Of a stretch of DNA of 64,000 nt, positions 24,970-39,002 are shown one piece after another. How positions within the stretch are numbered: position 1 is the stretch's first letter; each line of letters opens with the position of its first letter. Source of the stretch: Apodemus sylvaticus (Eukaryota > Chordata > Mammalia > Rodentia > Muridae); the NCBI RefSeq assembly GCF_947179515.1, contig NC_067473.1, positions 89,822,850 through 89,886,849 of the forward strand. Reading direction: 5' to 3'. The notes under the pieces are model-generated. The model did not search any database and was not told the origin of the DNA. It saw only the letters and a program-made list of their open reading frames with translations. The position numbers and the translations under genes are program-made.

Positions 24970-26480
24970 GTTACCATAAATAAATCTCTAGTTGCACTTT
25001 GCATGTGTATCTGACCAGGTACTCTTATAGGATTGCTTGCAAGAAGCATATTAGGCTTTTCCCTGCCTCTCCCTACTCAGGTGATACCTGTTGACTTGTA
25101 GCCTGTCACTCAGTTATTCAGTTCTTGCTGCTGTGCTTAAGTACTCAACTTTTTTTGTTTATCTCAAATTCTTTGTTCAATGTGACTATTTGTTGGTGGA
25201 TTTGGGTTGGGTCTCCTCTCTCTAGATTCTTGCTGTGATTACATCTATGTATATCCTTTTTTGTAATTCAAGTAACCTTCACAGTTTGTAGAAAGTAGGA
25301 TGCAGTTATATCTTGGGAATAGTATTCAATCCATTGTAGTCCTCTTCTGACTCAAACCTTTATAGTATTTTACTTTCTACCTATGTAAAATATGGCTTCT
25401 GTAATAACATCTTTTATCCACAAATTTTACAAAATTACCAGTTCTCTCTATTTTAAGTTTTGCTCATATTTGAAGACTCTCATTTATTAATTTCTTTTAG
25501 AATCTCATTTTCTAAGCTCTTAATGCTTTATTTTCGGACAAGAGTTGCAAGCAATAACTTCTGGGCAGTGAGAAATCATTGAAATTTTACACATTAGGGT
25601 AAGGAGGAAATGATCAGATAATTTATCAAATACAGAATAAATGGAATTAATACATTCATTATTAACAAGTACATAAAATGTGAACATTAATTCAAATTAT
25701 GAGGAAACTTTTTCAATCTTTCATTCATGCCCCTTTAGAAACTTCTTTTAATAAAAATACTCTTTCTAATGCTACGTTTTCCAGAAAAAGAAAAGTAATT
25801 TAGACAAATTATAAGAATAGTTACAAATACCTCTTATAATTACTCTATTATGTTCATTTATTAAATGCATGATGACAGGAAATGTATGCTCATCATAAAG
25901 GTTTGAAACAATTCTCCCACTTTTACAGATATTCTGAAGCCTAAAAGGATATTAAAGAATAAGTTACATGTTTACATGAAAAGCTGACCCAACTGAGTTA
26001 CACTAACTCTTCTGGATAACATAGCAACTTTGTGTTTGAAATGCACATTCCTTAACACAAGATGAACTCTGAGGCCAATAGAAAGCTTAAATTTCTAGTT
26101 TTCTATAGAGTCTGACATCTAACCATATCCCAAGAAGGATTGTTGTCAATTCTGTCTTATATTACACCTGTCATGTGGCAAAAACAGTTGGCAATACAGT
26201 AAGAAACCTAAAGGAGTGTCTGGTTTGGAGGCACATTTGTTATACAGAAAGGCTAACATGACCTTTGTGGAAGCATGACACAATTTGGGGAAGATTAGCA
26301 TATTTTTAAAAGTAAAAAATTTGAAAGGAAGGAACTATGTGGTAATTAACTCTTTTTTTCCCAAAATGTATGAGTTAGTGTAGTACTTTGTGATATTATT
26401 TTTATTATTAATGTTATTTCTATTTGCCATCACATTTATTTGGGGATATTTGGTTTTAGATTTTAATAATAAAATAAAAG
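24970..26480. other. AT-rich DNA, nothing recognised
   Basis: No coding signal and no assignable repeat. Confidence 0.5.
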
Positions 26481-26484
26481 TTAA

Positions 26485-26632
26485 ACCTAGTTCAGTGCCT
26501 TATGCCTATAATTCTGGCATCTGAGAGACGGATTGCTACAGGTTTGAGGTGAGCCTGCATATAGAGATGTCTCCTTTATTAGATATGCAGTTCCAGACTG
26601 TACAGCAAAAAATTGTCTCAAAAATCCCAAGT
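26485..26632 (+). mobile_element. Old B1-family SINE (PB1D-like)
   Basis: The element reads 'cagtgccttatgcctataattctgg', 'ggtttgaggtgagcctgcat' and 'agttccagactgtacagcaa', ending in 'aaaaattgtctcaaaaatccc'. This is the order of a 7SL-derived B1 monomer on the plus strand, well diverged. Confidence 0.7.
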
Positions 26633-26634
26633 AA

Positions 26635-27525
26635 TTAATCAAATAAATAAGGAAAATGCCTGGACAGAGGTCTTTTATCACTCTGTGGACTGTTTTGAAA
26701 AGTGTCCTTATATATTTAACTCTGGGCCCACTTACTGCCCAACTAACATGGCTAGTCCAAAATCTGAGACCAACATTGGTGAAGAAATTTTGGTTGTAAA
26801 GAAAGTGGCAATTGAGTGTTTTGAGCAGGCTTCCTCTTTAAAGAGACATAGTTATGCTTTATCAAATTAGTATAAGACTTGTTTTATATTTGAGTAGGCC
26901 ATCGAGATGATTTTGATAAATAATAGTATTTGGTTGAACAAAGCTAAAGTTAATTCTAGTCCATTAACATTAGTGCCAAATGAAGGGAAAATCAGAATTC
27001 TAACTGAGGTTCCCAAGATGTCATGGGACTTCCAGAGACTATATATGGACCAGACAAATATATGAAGTCAGTATTTTGCCAAAAATGAAAATAGTGTAAG
27101 TCATGCTCAGTAATTTTGGAGGAGTCTTTATGGGTTTCTGCAGAGATCCTTGCTGTGACAATTACTCAGGAGAAGCAATTTGAAGAAAGATTAATTTGGG
27201 TTCTTGGCTTTAGAAACTTCAGCGTGGAGTCTTCTTACAGCCTTATTCTGGGATAAAGAGATTGGGAACAATATAGCTGTAGTAGATTATCCATAAGGCA
27301 GAACGTATAGGACTGACTGAAGGTGAATGAATTACAAATATAGAAAAAAATAGAAAGAAATTATAGTCTTACAGCTCAGAAGTGCTGGGTGCAATCTACA
27401 GGACTAATGTGTTGCAGCAATCTCCATTTTGAAACATAACTTGTTCAGCAGATTTTCTATGTGTGTACCTCCCTGCAAGTGAAAGATGACTGCTTAAGGT
27501 TAGCTTGTGTGTAGTTCTGAACCAC
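26635..27525. other. AT-rich DNA, nothing recognised
   Basis: The 85-codon frame at 26613-26870 starts in the SINE tail and has no recognisable domain. Confidence 0.5.
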
Positions 27526-27529
27526 TCTT

Positions 27530-27865
27530 TTTTTTTTAGATATATTCTTTATTTACATTTCAAATGTTGTCCCCTTTCCTGGTCTCCTCCCCCCCAGCCC
27601 CAAAATCCCATAAGCCATCTCCTCCTCCCCTGTTCTCCAATCAACCCTCTCCTGCATCACTCTCCTGGTATTGCCCTACACTCAGGCATCAAGCCTTTCA
27701 AGGACCAATGACCTCTCCTCCTTTTGATGTCCAACAAGTCCATCCTCTGCTCCTATGTATCTGGAGCCATGGGTAACTCCATGTGTACTCTTTAGTTGAT
27801 GTTTTTTTCCCTGGGAGCTCTGGGAATACTGGGTGGCTCCTATTGTTTTGAGCCATTGTTACTGT
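27530..27865 (-). mobile_element. L1 3' UTR fragment
   Basis: The T-run and 'tttatttacatttcaaatg' at the left edge are the reversed L1 end. Reversed 3' UTR follows through 'ccatgtgtactctttagttg' to about 27865. Confidence 0.85.
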
Positions 27866-28584
27866 GAGCCTCTCTTCAGGGAATGTGTTCTTTGACATTC
27901 GAACAAAATCTAAGCAAATGAAGACAGTTCTGCCTACCACAGTTTAGTCCTTGTCAGAGACTTGGGGCACAGGGTAGCAGTGTTAGTTGGCTGGATAGCT
28001 CTGTGGTGTTAGAACACTCATGAGCTAGCAATGTGAGATTTATGAAGTTTCCTAGAGGTGGACTCACTCATTTTTAAATTATTTATGAATGGCTTAACTC
28101 TTCAATAATTGAGGCAAAATTTGAATGACAAGCTGCTTGCTTCAGATTTCCAGGAAGCAGTACAATACCAGGAGTGCTTATGCTGAAAGACTGTTCCTTT
28201 CCTATTTTTTCCACCTGATTCTCAGCATTTCTGATAGCCCATATTTGGGAAGTTCTTCCTTCTAGGTAAATGAAACTTTTTGATACCTCAAAGACAAACT
28301 CTTTTTGAAATCTTTTAGAGGTCTCTCAAGCACAGGTGGAAACCCACCAACAGAGAAGAAATGGCACTACAGGGTGCTAAGCTGCAGAGTGCCTTATGTG
28401 CATTTCCTGACACACAAGACAGTGTTCCCCAGTAGCACAAATAGTTTTGACTGATTTGAAGGCTGGCAAATTGCATATAAGAATAATTACTGGATCATAG
28501 ATTAGTTTATTAAGCATCATAAATATGAAAAATGCACGATAAATATGTCAGTTACGAAAGAATTTATCTATGTAAGAATGGCTC
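27866..28584. repeat. Unassigned DNA containing copy 1 of a diverged direct repeat
   Basis: Bases 28228-28400 resemble 29480-29650 in the same orientation, sharing blocks such as 'atttctgata', 'ttcttccttct', 'acctcaaaga' and 'ctaagctgca'. The family is unknown. No coding signal. Confidence 0.4.
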
Positions 28585-28828
28585 CTGGCAACCTAATAAC
28601 CCCAGAGATCCCGGAGACTAACCTACCAACCAAAGGATAGTCTTGTCAGACATCAATGAGAGGAGACACCCTTGGACCTGTGAAGGCCCTTTGCCCTAGT
28701 GTAGGGTAATGCCAGGACAGGGAAGCAGGAGTGGGTGGGTTGGTGAGCAGGGGTTTTTGGAGGGGAAAGGAGGAAAGGGTATAACATTTGAAATGTAAAT
28801 TCGAAAATATCTAATAAAAAAAGAAACA
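28585..28828 (+). mobile_element. L1 3' UTR fragment, internally shortened
   Basis: A block like 'gatcccggagactaacctaccaaccaaagg' passes early into 'cccttggacctgtgaaggcc' and on to 'taacatttgaaatgtaaattcg' plus an A-rich tail. The usual middle part of the 3' UTR is missing. Confidence 0.8.
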
Positions 28829-28829
28829 T

Positions 28830-30725
28830 TGGAATCTGCATGTTGATTCTAAATAATAAAGCTTGAGAAGGTAGAGAGGAAAGATCAATTTTTAAACAAA
28901 GTTAGGGATAGAAAACAGCAGTTGACTAGAGGTTTTTTATTCAAGATCAGAAAAGGCAGAACATTACAATCAGGATTGAGTTCAGCTTAAACTTCTAGAT
29001 CAAAGTTAGCAGCTTTGAGATACTATAGTTTATAAACAAGACCATTTAATGAGCATAGTGCCAATTTGTCTTTTGGGCTTTGGAAGCATATGTCTTTCAT
29101 AGAAATCCCTCCTCTACTAATTAAGACTTGCATTTTCAAGTTCCACCTGTGGCTTATTTTATTTCATATAAATTCATATTAATTAAAAATACATGCTTTA
29201 TCAAATCTCATGGCATTGCATGTAAAAATGCCATTGAGGAGATGGTCAACCGTTTAGGAATTTTCTCCCAACATAATATTCTCTTTCTAATTTGATTTGG
29301 TGAACTAACAAATACATGGATATATTTTGTGGCAATTTTGTGGTGTTACTAACTAACATGTGTTTTTAAATTTGTGAGTTAGAGAAGATGGCAGGTAAGT
29401 AGAATTAACTAGGACTTTATACAAATGAAGAATGAGAAAAATACCAAGAAATTCTGGGTGTCTTCACTGGTGGTCTATTCCATTTCTGATACTGTATCCT
29501 ATATTTGGATAGATCTTCCTTCTCTTCGGTAGAAGGTTTGATGACACCTCAAAGAAAGACTTTAAAAAATCTAGAAGTTTCTTAAGCAAAATGTAGTGGA
29601 ACAAAAGAAATATTATAAAGGACTAAGCTGCACATTGGCCCATGGTCTTTCTTAATCTGCATAAGAAGTGGTTATATTCTTTATTTTGAAACAAGTAGCT
29701 TTCATTAAAATTTATTGTACATTTTCCAATGTGACTAAATGTGCTATCCTGAAGAAATGTGGAATAGGTATAGGAAATTATTCTTTACAAAGGAAAAATC
29801 TGATTTTGAATATGCCACATGAAAAGACCTTATGGCATAGCTCTTTCTCAACATGAGACTGATGGCATAATTTATAGGCTGTACCTTCTCCAGTATTCCC
29901 AAAGAAAGCTGGAGCCCTTGATGGCATCTTTGTGTTTCTTAAGTTCTCATTATTGTTAAGTAGGTAAGGAAACATATTCAAAGCATAAGTAATGGTACCT
30001 GCTTTGCATCATCTTACTGTACAGTAGGAAGTAATTCATACCTAGGATGCTGAAATAGAAAACAAATATTCTATCCAACAGTAAAACAGTATAAGAGAAC
30101 GCAGTGGGGGAGACTGTGGTGGCAGATATTTGGCTAGTATTTCTTGGTTTTTCTTCCTGGTTTCTTTCTTCTTCCCTTGGAAAGAAAGACTCATGCAGAC
30201 CCCAAGCCTGTGTGTTATAGAACTGTATATGATTTCAGCCCAGAAGTGCATCATCCTCCCTGTACAGTCACCCATGAATATTTTGTTGAATCATAGCTGA
30301 TGATAATAGAAAACAGATGAATCAACATCTGACTGAGTCATCAGAAACATGTATTTGTAAATTAACAGATAACAATTAATGAATAGAACGGCCATGGACT
30401 TGACAGAGAGTAAAGATGACATGTGGGAGAGCTTGGAGATAGGAAATGAAAGGAAGAAATAATGTAATTATATATCAAAAGTAAAACATTTTAAATAAGA
30501 TATATTTTGAGTAAATGTCATCTGTGCATCTACATACAGATGAATTTAAGTGAGTCAGGTAATCAACTTAATTTCCCTCTCTGCAGCTTCAGCAGCTCAT
30601 GTCTTCTGCTTCCTCTAGATTGAGCTTTCATTTTCTGTGTTGAGTGCACATCCTCAAACCTTCCTTGTCACTTTTCCATTACCTTCATCAGCTTAGCTTT
30701 GTCTCTTATCATATACGATTGGTTA
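28830..30725. other. AT-rich DNA with copy 2 of the diverged direct repeat
   Basis: 29480-29650 resembles 28228-28400. Otherwise there is no assignable element and only short frames without domains. Confidence 0.4.
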
Positions 30726-30727
30726 CA

Positions 30728-31095
30728 AAGAAAGGACCCAAGGCACTGAAGAGGTTTGCAGCCCCAGATGAGGAACAACTATATGAACCAACCAGTACTT
30801 CCAGAGCTCCCAGGGACTTAACCAGTAACCAAAGAGTATATATGGAGGGACCCCTGGATCAAGCTGCACACATAGCATAGGAATGCCTGGTTGGACATCA
30901 ATGAAAGGAGAAGCCATTGGTCCAGTGAAGGCTCAGTGCCCCAGTGTAGGGAATGCCAGGTCAGGGAAGAGGGAGTTCATGGGTTGGTTAGTGGTGGGAG
31001 GGAGTGGGAGAGGGGGTTTTCAGAGGGGAAATGAGGAAAGGGGATAACATTTGAAATGTAAATAAAGAAAGTATCTAATAAAAAAAGGAAGAAGA
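30728..31095 (+). mobile_element. L1 3' UTR fragment
   Basis: The text runs from 'gcactgaagaggtttgcagcccc' through 'agctcccagggacttaacc' to 'taacatttgaaatgtaaataaag' and an A-rich tail. No ORF2 remains. Confidence 0.85.
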
Positions 31096-31491
31096 AAGAT
31101 TGGTTTACAGGATCTTTGGGCTGGTCCTAGTGAGAGCATTATCAATTTTCCCCTTTGCTTTTAATTTAAATTAATGATATGAGAACTTGTACATTGACGT
31201 TTTTTCCTTATCATGCTTTTGAATGCATTCTGTTTGCTCTGTTTATGTTTCAACATTGTAAAATATTTTTGGGCATATCTTTAATGCTTCTCTGTCATCT
31301 TATTTGTTTTTTTACTGTGTCTTATGTTAAGATTCTTTTGGATAACACAATCTTAGCTAGATTTGCCTTTTTAATATTCACTGATGCATATGTTTCGAAA
31401 CTTAGAGTCATTACTTATAGGACTGAGCCTGACACTTTTGGTAGATTTCTCTATTCTTCTGTAGTATATGTGCATTTGCATTTGCATGTGA

Positions 31492-31492
31492 T

Positions 31493-31534
<42 letters not shown>

Positions 31535-31680
31535 TACATGCACACGAGTGCATGTTTTTGTGCACAAAATGTGTCCCTATGTATGTGTCTCTCTGGATGT
31601 AAATGTATGTAGCTATGTATATGAGTGTTACTGTATGTGTTTTGGTACATACTTTAATCTATGTGTTTCTATGTGTTGAA
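31492..31680. repeat. (TG)n microsatellite and TG-rich fringe
   Basis: A pure TG run covers about 31497-31527. A degenerate TG/TATG-rich region follows to 31680. The frame at 31179-31679, with Cys/Val repeats, is produced by this run. Confidence 0.9.
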
Positions 31681-31699
31681 ATGTGGGGGAGGAGTCAGG

Positions 31700-32083
31700 A
31701 TGTTGAAAGAGGAAAGCATTTGATCTCAAAATACATTTATATTAGAGATCAAAAATAGTTGTTTATTGATCATTGTATAGTTTCTTTAATTGATATAAAA
31801 TATTTTTAGCATATCTTTGTATCATTTTATTATATAAATCATCCTTCAGATATTTGAGTGAAACAGCATCAATGACTTTGATTTTCCCAAACATAGATTT
31901 AAATTTTCCCTAAATTTTAATAATCATTATATCAACATGAATTGTAGAAAGATGAATCTTTTAATTTAGGATAGATTACAATGTTCTGTCTTTATGGCAA
32001 AATTGATAGACTGAGTGGTAGGTTTATCTATACCTTATAAAATATAAAATGGTAATAGTTGTGCTCTACATTGAGTAAAAGGT
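31700..32083. other. AT-rich DNA, nothing recognised
   Basis: No coding signal and no assignable repeat. Confidence 0.5.
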
Positions 32084-34388
<2,305 letters not shown>

Positions 34389-35410
34389 ATTTATTGACTT
34401 TTTTTTACAATCTATTTTTTATTCCCCTCCTTGTCTGCCCTCTGACTGTTCCATATCCCACCCAGTCTCCAAGAGGGTGTCCCATCACCACAGTGTCCAA
34501 TCCAGCAGACCTCTCCACTACCTGGGACCTCAAGTGTATTGAGGGTTAGGTTCTTCTTTTCTCACTGACTCAAGACCCAGAAGTCATCTGCTGTGTATGT
34601 GTTGGGGGCCTCATATCAACTGCTGTATGCTGCCTTGTTGTGGCTCAGTGTCCTAGCAATCTTGAGGGATCCAGGTTATTTGAGACTGCTGGTATTCCTA
34701 CAGGCTTGCCTTCCTTTTCTGTCTATTCCAGCTTTTCCCTAATTCAGTCACAGGGTAAACTGCTTCTGCCAATTTGTTGGGTGTAAATATCTGCATCTGA
34801 TTCTTTCAGCTGCTTATTGTGCCTTTATTGGGCAATAACACTAGGCTCCTGTTTGTGAGCACACCATAGTATCAGTAACAGTGTCAGGCCTTGGGGCATA
34901 CCCTTGAGCTGGATCCCAGTTTGGGCTTGCCACTGGACCTCCTTTCCCTCAGGCTCTTCTCCACTTTTGTCCCTGAAGTTCTTTAGGTAGGAAAAATTCT
35001 CGGTCAGAGTTTTTGACTGTGGGATAACAACTCCATCCCTCACTTGATGCCCTGTCTTTTCACTGGAGGTAAACTCTAGAAGTTCATTCTCCCTACTCTA
35101 GGATATTTCATCTAAGGTCCCTCCCTTTGAGTCCTGAGAATATCTCACCTCCCAGGTCTCTGGTACACTCTAGATGGTCCCTGTACCTCCTGAGGTTGTC
35201 CGTTTTGATTCTTTCTGCTGGACCTCTGGGTTACAGTCCTGTCCCCTTCCCCCAGTACCTGATCATGTACCCTAATCCCTCCCTGTTCCAGGACACTCCT
35301 TTCTTCCTCCTTACCCTCATGATTGCTTTCTTCTTCCTCCCAAGTGGGACTGAGGTTTCCTCACTTGAGCCCTTTAGCTTGTTTTGGGTATATGCCCAGA
35401 ATCCTGGTTG
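34389..35410 (-). mobile_element. Lx-type L1 3' UTR
   Basis: The left edge has 'tttattgacttttttttacaatc' and 'tattttttattcccctcc'. Reversed 3' UTR text follows, such as 'ctgctggacctctgggttacagtcc' and 'cccaagtgggactgaggtttcc'. Near 35385 it passes directly into 'tttgggtatatgcccag', which belongs to ORF2 (compare 32617-32632), so an internal deletion is present. Confidence 0.75.
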
Positions 35411-36308
35411 AAAACTATGTTTCATATATGATATAACCTATTTTGAAAAAACTAGCATACACCTTGTGGTGCTGAATTAGTTACCTATACTTATGCTTCA
35501 TTATTAAGCACATACTACTTTATTCTTTGGTAATTTTCATCCTATTGCCACACTCTCAGGAATATCTACCATATAGAAAGAACATTTGTATAGATATACC
35601 TTTGCATATTTAACCAAGAGTCTTTTCAAGCAGGAGTCTTCTTTATTTGAAGTGGATTGTTGCTGGATTTGGGGCTGGGAGAGCATTTAATACCTGGTGT
35701 TCAAATGAATATGTCTTTCCTTCACAACAGTAGAGTTTGCTTCCTGAGGTAAATGATATTAAAATTTTAATAGTAGCAAAAATACTTATGGATTTTGTAC
35801 ATGTATATTCTCCAGAGTTATAGATCAGTAGAATAGAATTAACTCACATGAGATGATAAGGTTGTATTTAATAATTATAACATAAGAAACAAAACAGGAT
35901 TCTGCTTTTTGCAGTGTGCTGGACCAATTTACTTTTTCACTTAGAGTAAGATCATAGGGTTTACACAAGGGTCCTAAGATGACAAGTGCCAGAGTTAGGT
36001 GTGAATTCTCTCTCTTGTAATCACAAGATCCAAGGAGCCTTGTCATATAAGAATGCCAAAATGCATTCTAATATTATTTTTCCTTAATCTTTTTGAGGTA
36101 AGACAGTGGTAATTCTAACTTATTAAAGAGTGCCTATTCATCTAATATTTTTCAAAAAAATTAAAGTGTAGAGAAAATTATTAACAATCCAACTTCATAT
36201 ATTCTAAATTAGAATTATTGAACTTACTAAAACAGCAATATTTCAAAATAAAATATATGCATAAATGTGCTTGTTGGGGGATGAAGTAGAGATACAATGA
36301 TAAAAGTT
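35411..36308. other. AT-rich DNA, nothing recognised
   Basis: The 73-codon minus-strand frame at 35825-36046 has no recognisable domain. Confidence 0.5.
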
Positions 36309-36309
36309 A

Positions 36310-36690
36310 ATCCAAGTTTGTTGACTCTGTTGGTATTATGGTGGACTACTTGTCCTCTTCAGTTTCCTTAATCTTTCTCCCAATTTTTCCACATGATAGT
36401 CTGAGCTCTATCTAATGTCTGGCTCTAAGTCTCTGTAACTGAGTCAGTTATTAAGTGTAGCCTTACAGCAAGTTATGCTAGGATCATTTCTGCAAGTATA
36501 ATAGAGTATCATTAAAAGTGTTAGGGTTTGCTTCTTGGCCTTGGAATGTGTCTCAATTTCTGCCGTCATTGGTTCACTATCCCCTGCCCACTGCTTTATC
36601 TTTATTCCTACACACCTTCTAGATATGGCACATTTTAGGTCATAGATTTTATGAGTGAGTTGCTCTGCTTATCCATCCATCAGGAGTTCT
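36310..36690 (-). mobile_element. Lx-type L1 3' UTR piece, inverted half
   Basis: Text such as 'tctgagctctatctaatgtctggctc', 'agtctctgtaactgagtcag' and 'gaatgtgtctcaatttctgcc' is the reverse of a rodent Lx 3' UTR. It lies head to head with the plus-strand piece that follows, the pattern left by a 5' inversion. Confidence 0.65.
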
Positions 36691-37012
36691 GCCCTCCATC
36701 AGGATCCCTATATACACAGCTTGGAGATTCGGCCAGAATCACACCCATAAACACCTTGGGATCTCTTCCAATCCAACACAATCCACAAACCTGCACCTTT
36801 GGGTGCTCCCAGAGACTGAATCCTCCAAAAATGGGAGAACATGGACTGGACCTAGACCCTGCTCTCATATACAGCAGATATTTAGCTTGCTCTTCATGCA
36901 TGTCCACACAAATGGAGAGGGGGCTATCCCCAGTCTGTTGCCTGCCTTGGATCCTGTTTCTCTAACTGAACCACCTTGTCTAGCTTCAGTAGTTAACTCT
37001 TTTCACATATGC
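36691..37012 (+). mobile_element. Lx-type L1 3' UTR piece, plus half
   Basis: The text 'agagactgaatcctccaaaaatggg' is followed by 'catatacagcagatatttagcttg' and 'tctgttgcctgccttggatcctg', in the order of the Lx 3' UTR. Frames of 70-104 codons that cross it are chance. Confidence 0.65.
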
Positions 37013-37044
37013 TGAAACTGTGACAATTCTTTTTTTCTATTTTG

Positions 37045-37990
37045 TTCTTTTTTTAATTTGATATATTTTTTATTTACATTTCAAATGATATTCCCTTTCC
37101 CAGATCCCCCCTTACTGAAAGTCCCATAAGCCCTCTGTCCTCCTCCTGTTCTCCAATCACCCCCTTCCCATTTTCCTATCTTGGTATTCTCCTACATGGC
37201 TGCACTGAGCTTTTCCAGGTCCAGGGGCCTTTCCTTCCTTCTTCTTGGGAATCATTTGATATGTGAATTGTTTCTTGGGTATTCTGAGCTTCTGGACTAA
37301 TATCCTCTTACCAGTGAGTGCATACCATGTGTGTTCTTTTGTGATTGTGTCACCTCACTCAGGATTATATTCTCCAGTTCCACCCACTTGCCTAAGAATT
37401 TCATGAATTCATTGTTTTTAATTGCTGAGTAGTATTTCATTGTGTAAATATACCACATTTTCTGTATCCATTCCTCCATTGAGGGATATCTTTGTTCTTT
37501 CCAGCTTCTGGCTATTATAAATAGGGCTGGTATGAACATAGTGGAGCATGTGTCCTTATTAAATGCTGGGTAATCCTCTGGGTATATGCTCAGGAATGAT
37601 ATTACAGTGTCCTCTGGAAGTGTCATGCCCAGTTTTCTGAGGAACCGCCAGACTGATTTCCAGAGTGGTTGTACCAACTTGCAGTCCCACCAGCAGTGCA
37701 GAAGTGTTCCTCTTTCTCCACATCCTCGCCAGCACCTTTTCTCCTGAGTTTTTTATCTTAGCCATTCTGACCAGTGTGAAATGAAATCTCAGGGTTGTTT
37801 TGATTTACATTTCCCTGATGACAAAGGGTGTTGAACATTCCTTTAGGTGCCTTTCAGCCATTCAATATTCCTCAAGTGAAAATTCTCTGTTTAGGTCTGT
37901 ATCCAATTTTTAATAGGATTATTTGGCTCTCTGGAGTCTACCTTCTTGAGTTCTTTGTGTATCTTGGATGTTAGCCCTCTGTCAGATGTT
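37045..37990 (-). mobile_element. 5'-truncated L1 with ORF2 C-terminus
   Basis: The reversed tail and 'ttatttacatttcaaatgata' are at the left. The ORF2 C-terminal part is open on the minus strand at 37297-37677, with the 'MWYIYTMKYYSAIKN' block. A second frame at 37559-37765 is part of the same region shifted. The element ends at 37990, next to the target site of the young L1 pair. Confidence 0.85.
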
Positions 37991-38670
37991 TAAAAGGCAG
38001 TCATGGCTTTGTAGAAGGAATTGGGTAGTGTTCCTTCTGTTTCTATTTTGTGGAATAGTTTGAAGAGTATTGGTGTTAACTCTTCTTTGAAGGTCTGGTA
38101 GAATTCTGCACTGAAGCCATCTGGTCCTGTGCTTTTTTTGGTTGGAAGACTTTCTATGACTCCTTCTATTTCTTTAGGCATTATGGGACTGTTTAGATGG
38201 TCTAGTTGGTCCTGATTTAATTTTGGTATTTGGTATCTGTCAAGGAAATTGTCCATTTCCTCCAGATTCTCCAGTTGTGTTGAGTATAGGCTCTTGTAGT
38301 AGGATCTGATGATTTTTTGGATTTCCTCAGTTTCCGTTGTTATATCTCCCTTTTCATTTCTAAGTTTGTTAATTTGGATACTTTCTCTGTGCCCTTTGGT
38401 CATTCTGGCTAAGGGTTTATCTATCTTGTTGATTTTCTCAAAGAACCAGCTCCTGGTATTGTTGATTTTTTGTATGGTTCTCTTTGTTTCTACTTGATTG
38501 ATTTCGGCCCTGAGTTTGATGATTTCCTGCCTTCTACTCCTCCTGGGCGAAATAGCTTCTTTTTGTTCCAGGGCTTTCAGGTGTGTCATTAAGCTGGTAA
38601 TGTATGCTCTCTCCATTTTCTTTTTGGAGGCACTCAGGGCTATGAGTTTTCCTCTTAGCACTGCTTTCAT
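37990..38670 (-). pseudogene. L1 ORF2 linker/early RT part, inverted half of copy a
   Basis: This 226-codon frame on the minus strand covers the region between the L1 endonuclease and RT domains, with a Lys/Arg/Glu-rich helical stretch and the 'KKSTGPDGFSAEFYQTF' block that opens the RT fingers. The last few codons are read from the target duplication, so the stop is not the native one. A separate frame at 38708-39073 carries the upstream endonuclease end. It is not functional by itself. Confidence 0.85.
37992..38006 (+). repeat. L1 target site duplication, copy 1
   Basis: AAAAGGCAGTCATGG. The complementary strand offers a TTTT/AA-type nick site, the usual preference of the L1 endonuclease. 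The same word recurs at 41471-41484 and 42247-42261. Confidence 0.85.
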
Positions 38671-39002
38671 TGTGTCCCATAGATTTGGGTATGTTGTGTT
38701 TTCATTTTCATTGTGTTCTAAAAAAGTCTTTAATTTCTTTCTTTATTTCTTCCTTGACCAAGGTATCATTGAGTAGAGTATTGTTCAGTTTCCACGTGTA
38801 TGTGGGCTTTCTGTTGTTTCTGTTGCTATTGAAGACCACTTTTACTCCATAGTGATCAGATAGGAGGCATGGGATTAGTTCGATCTTCTTATATTTGTTG
38901 AGGTCTGTCTTGTGACCAATTATATGGTCGATTTTAATTACGCTGATACCAAAGCCACACAAAGATCCAACAAAGAAAGAGAACTTCAGACCAATTTCCC
39001 TT

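Noticed and set aside
26613..26870. 85-codon frame considered as a small gene or pseudogene exon
   Set aside because: It starts in a SINE tail, has no domain, and no splice-site context or codon bias supports it.
27130..27370. Possible URR1-like element around 'gaagaaagattaatttggg'
   Set aside because: Only one short block resembles the family, and the rest does not follow its order.
31179..31679. 166-codon frame with a hydrophobic first half that looks like a membrane protein
   Set aside because: The second half is a TG repeat read as Cys/Val, and the first half is AT-rich DNA whose Phe/Leu/Ile bias mimics membrane segments. No family is recognised.
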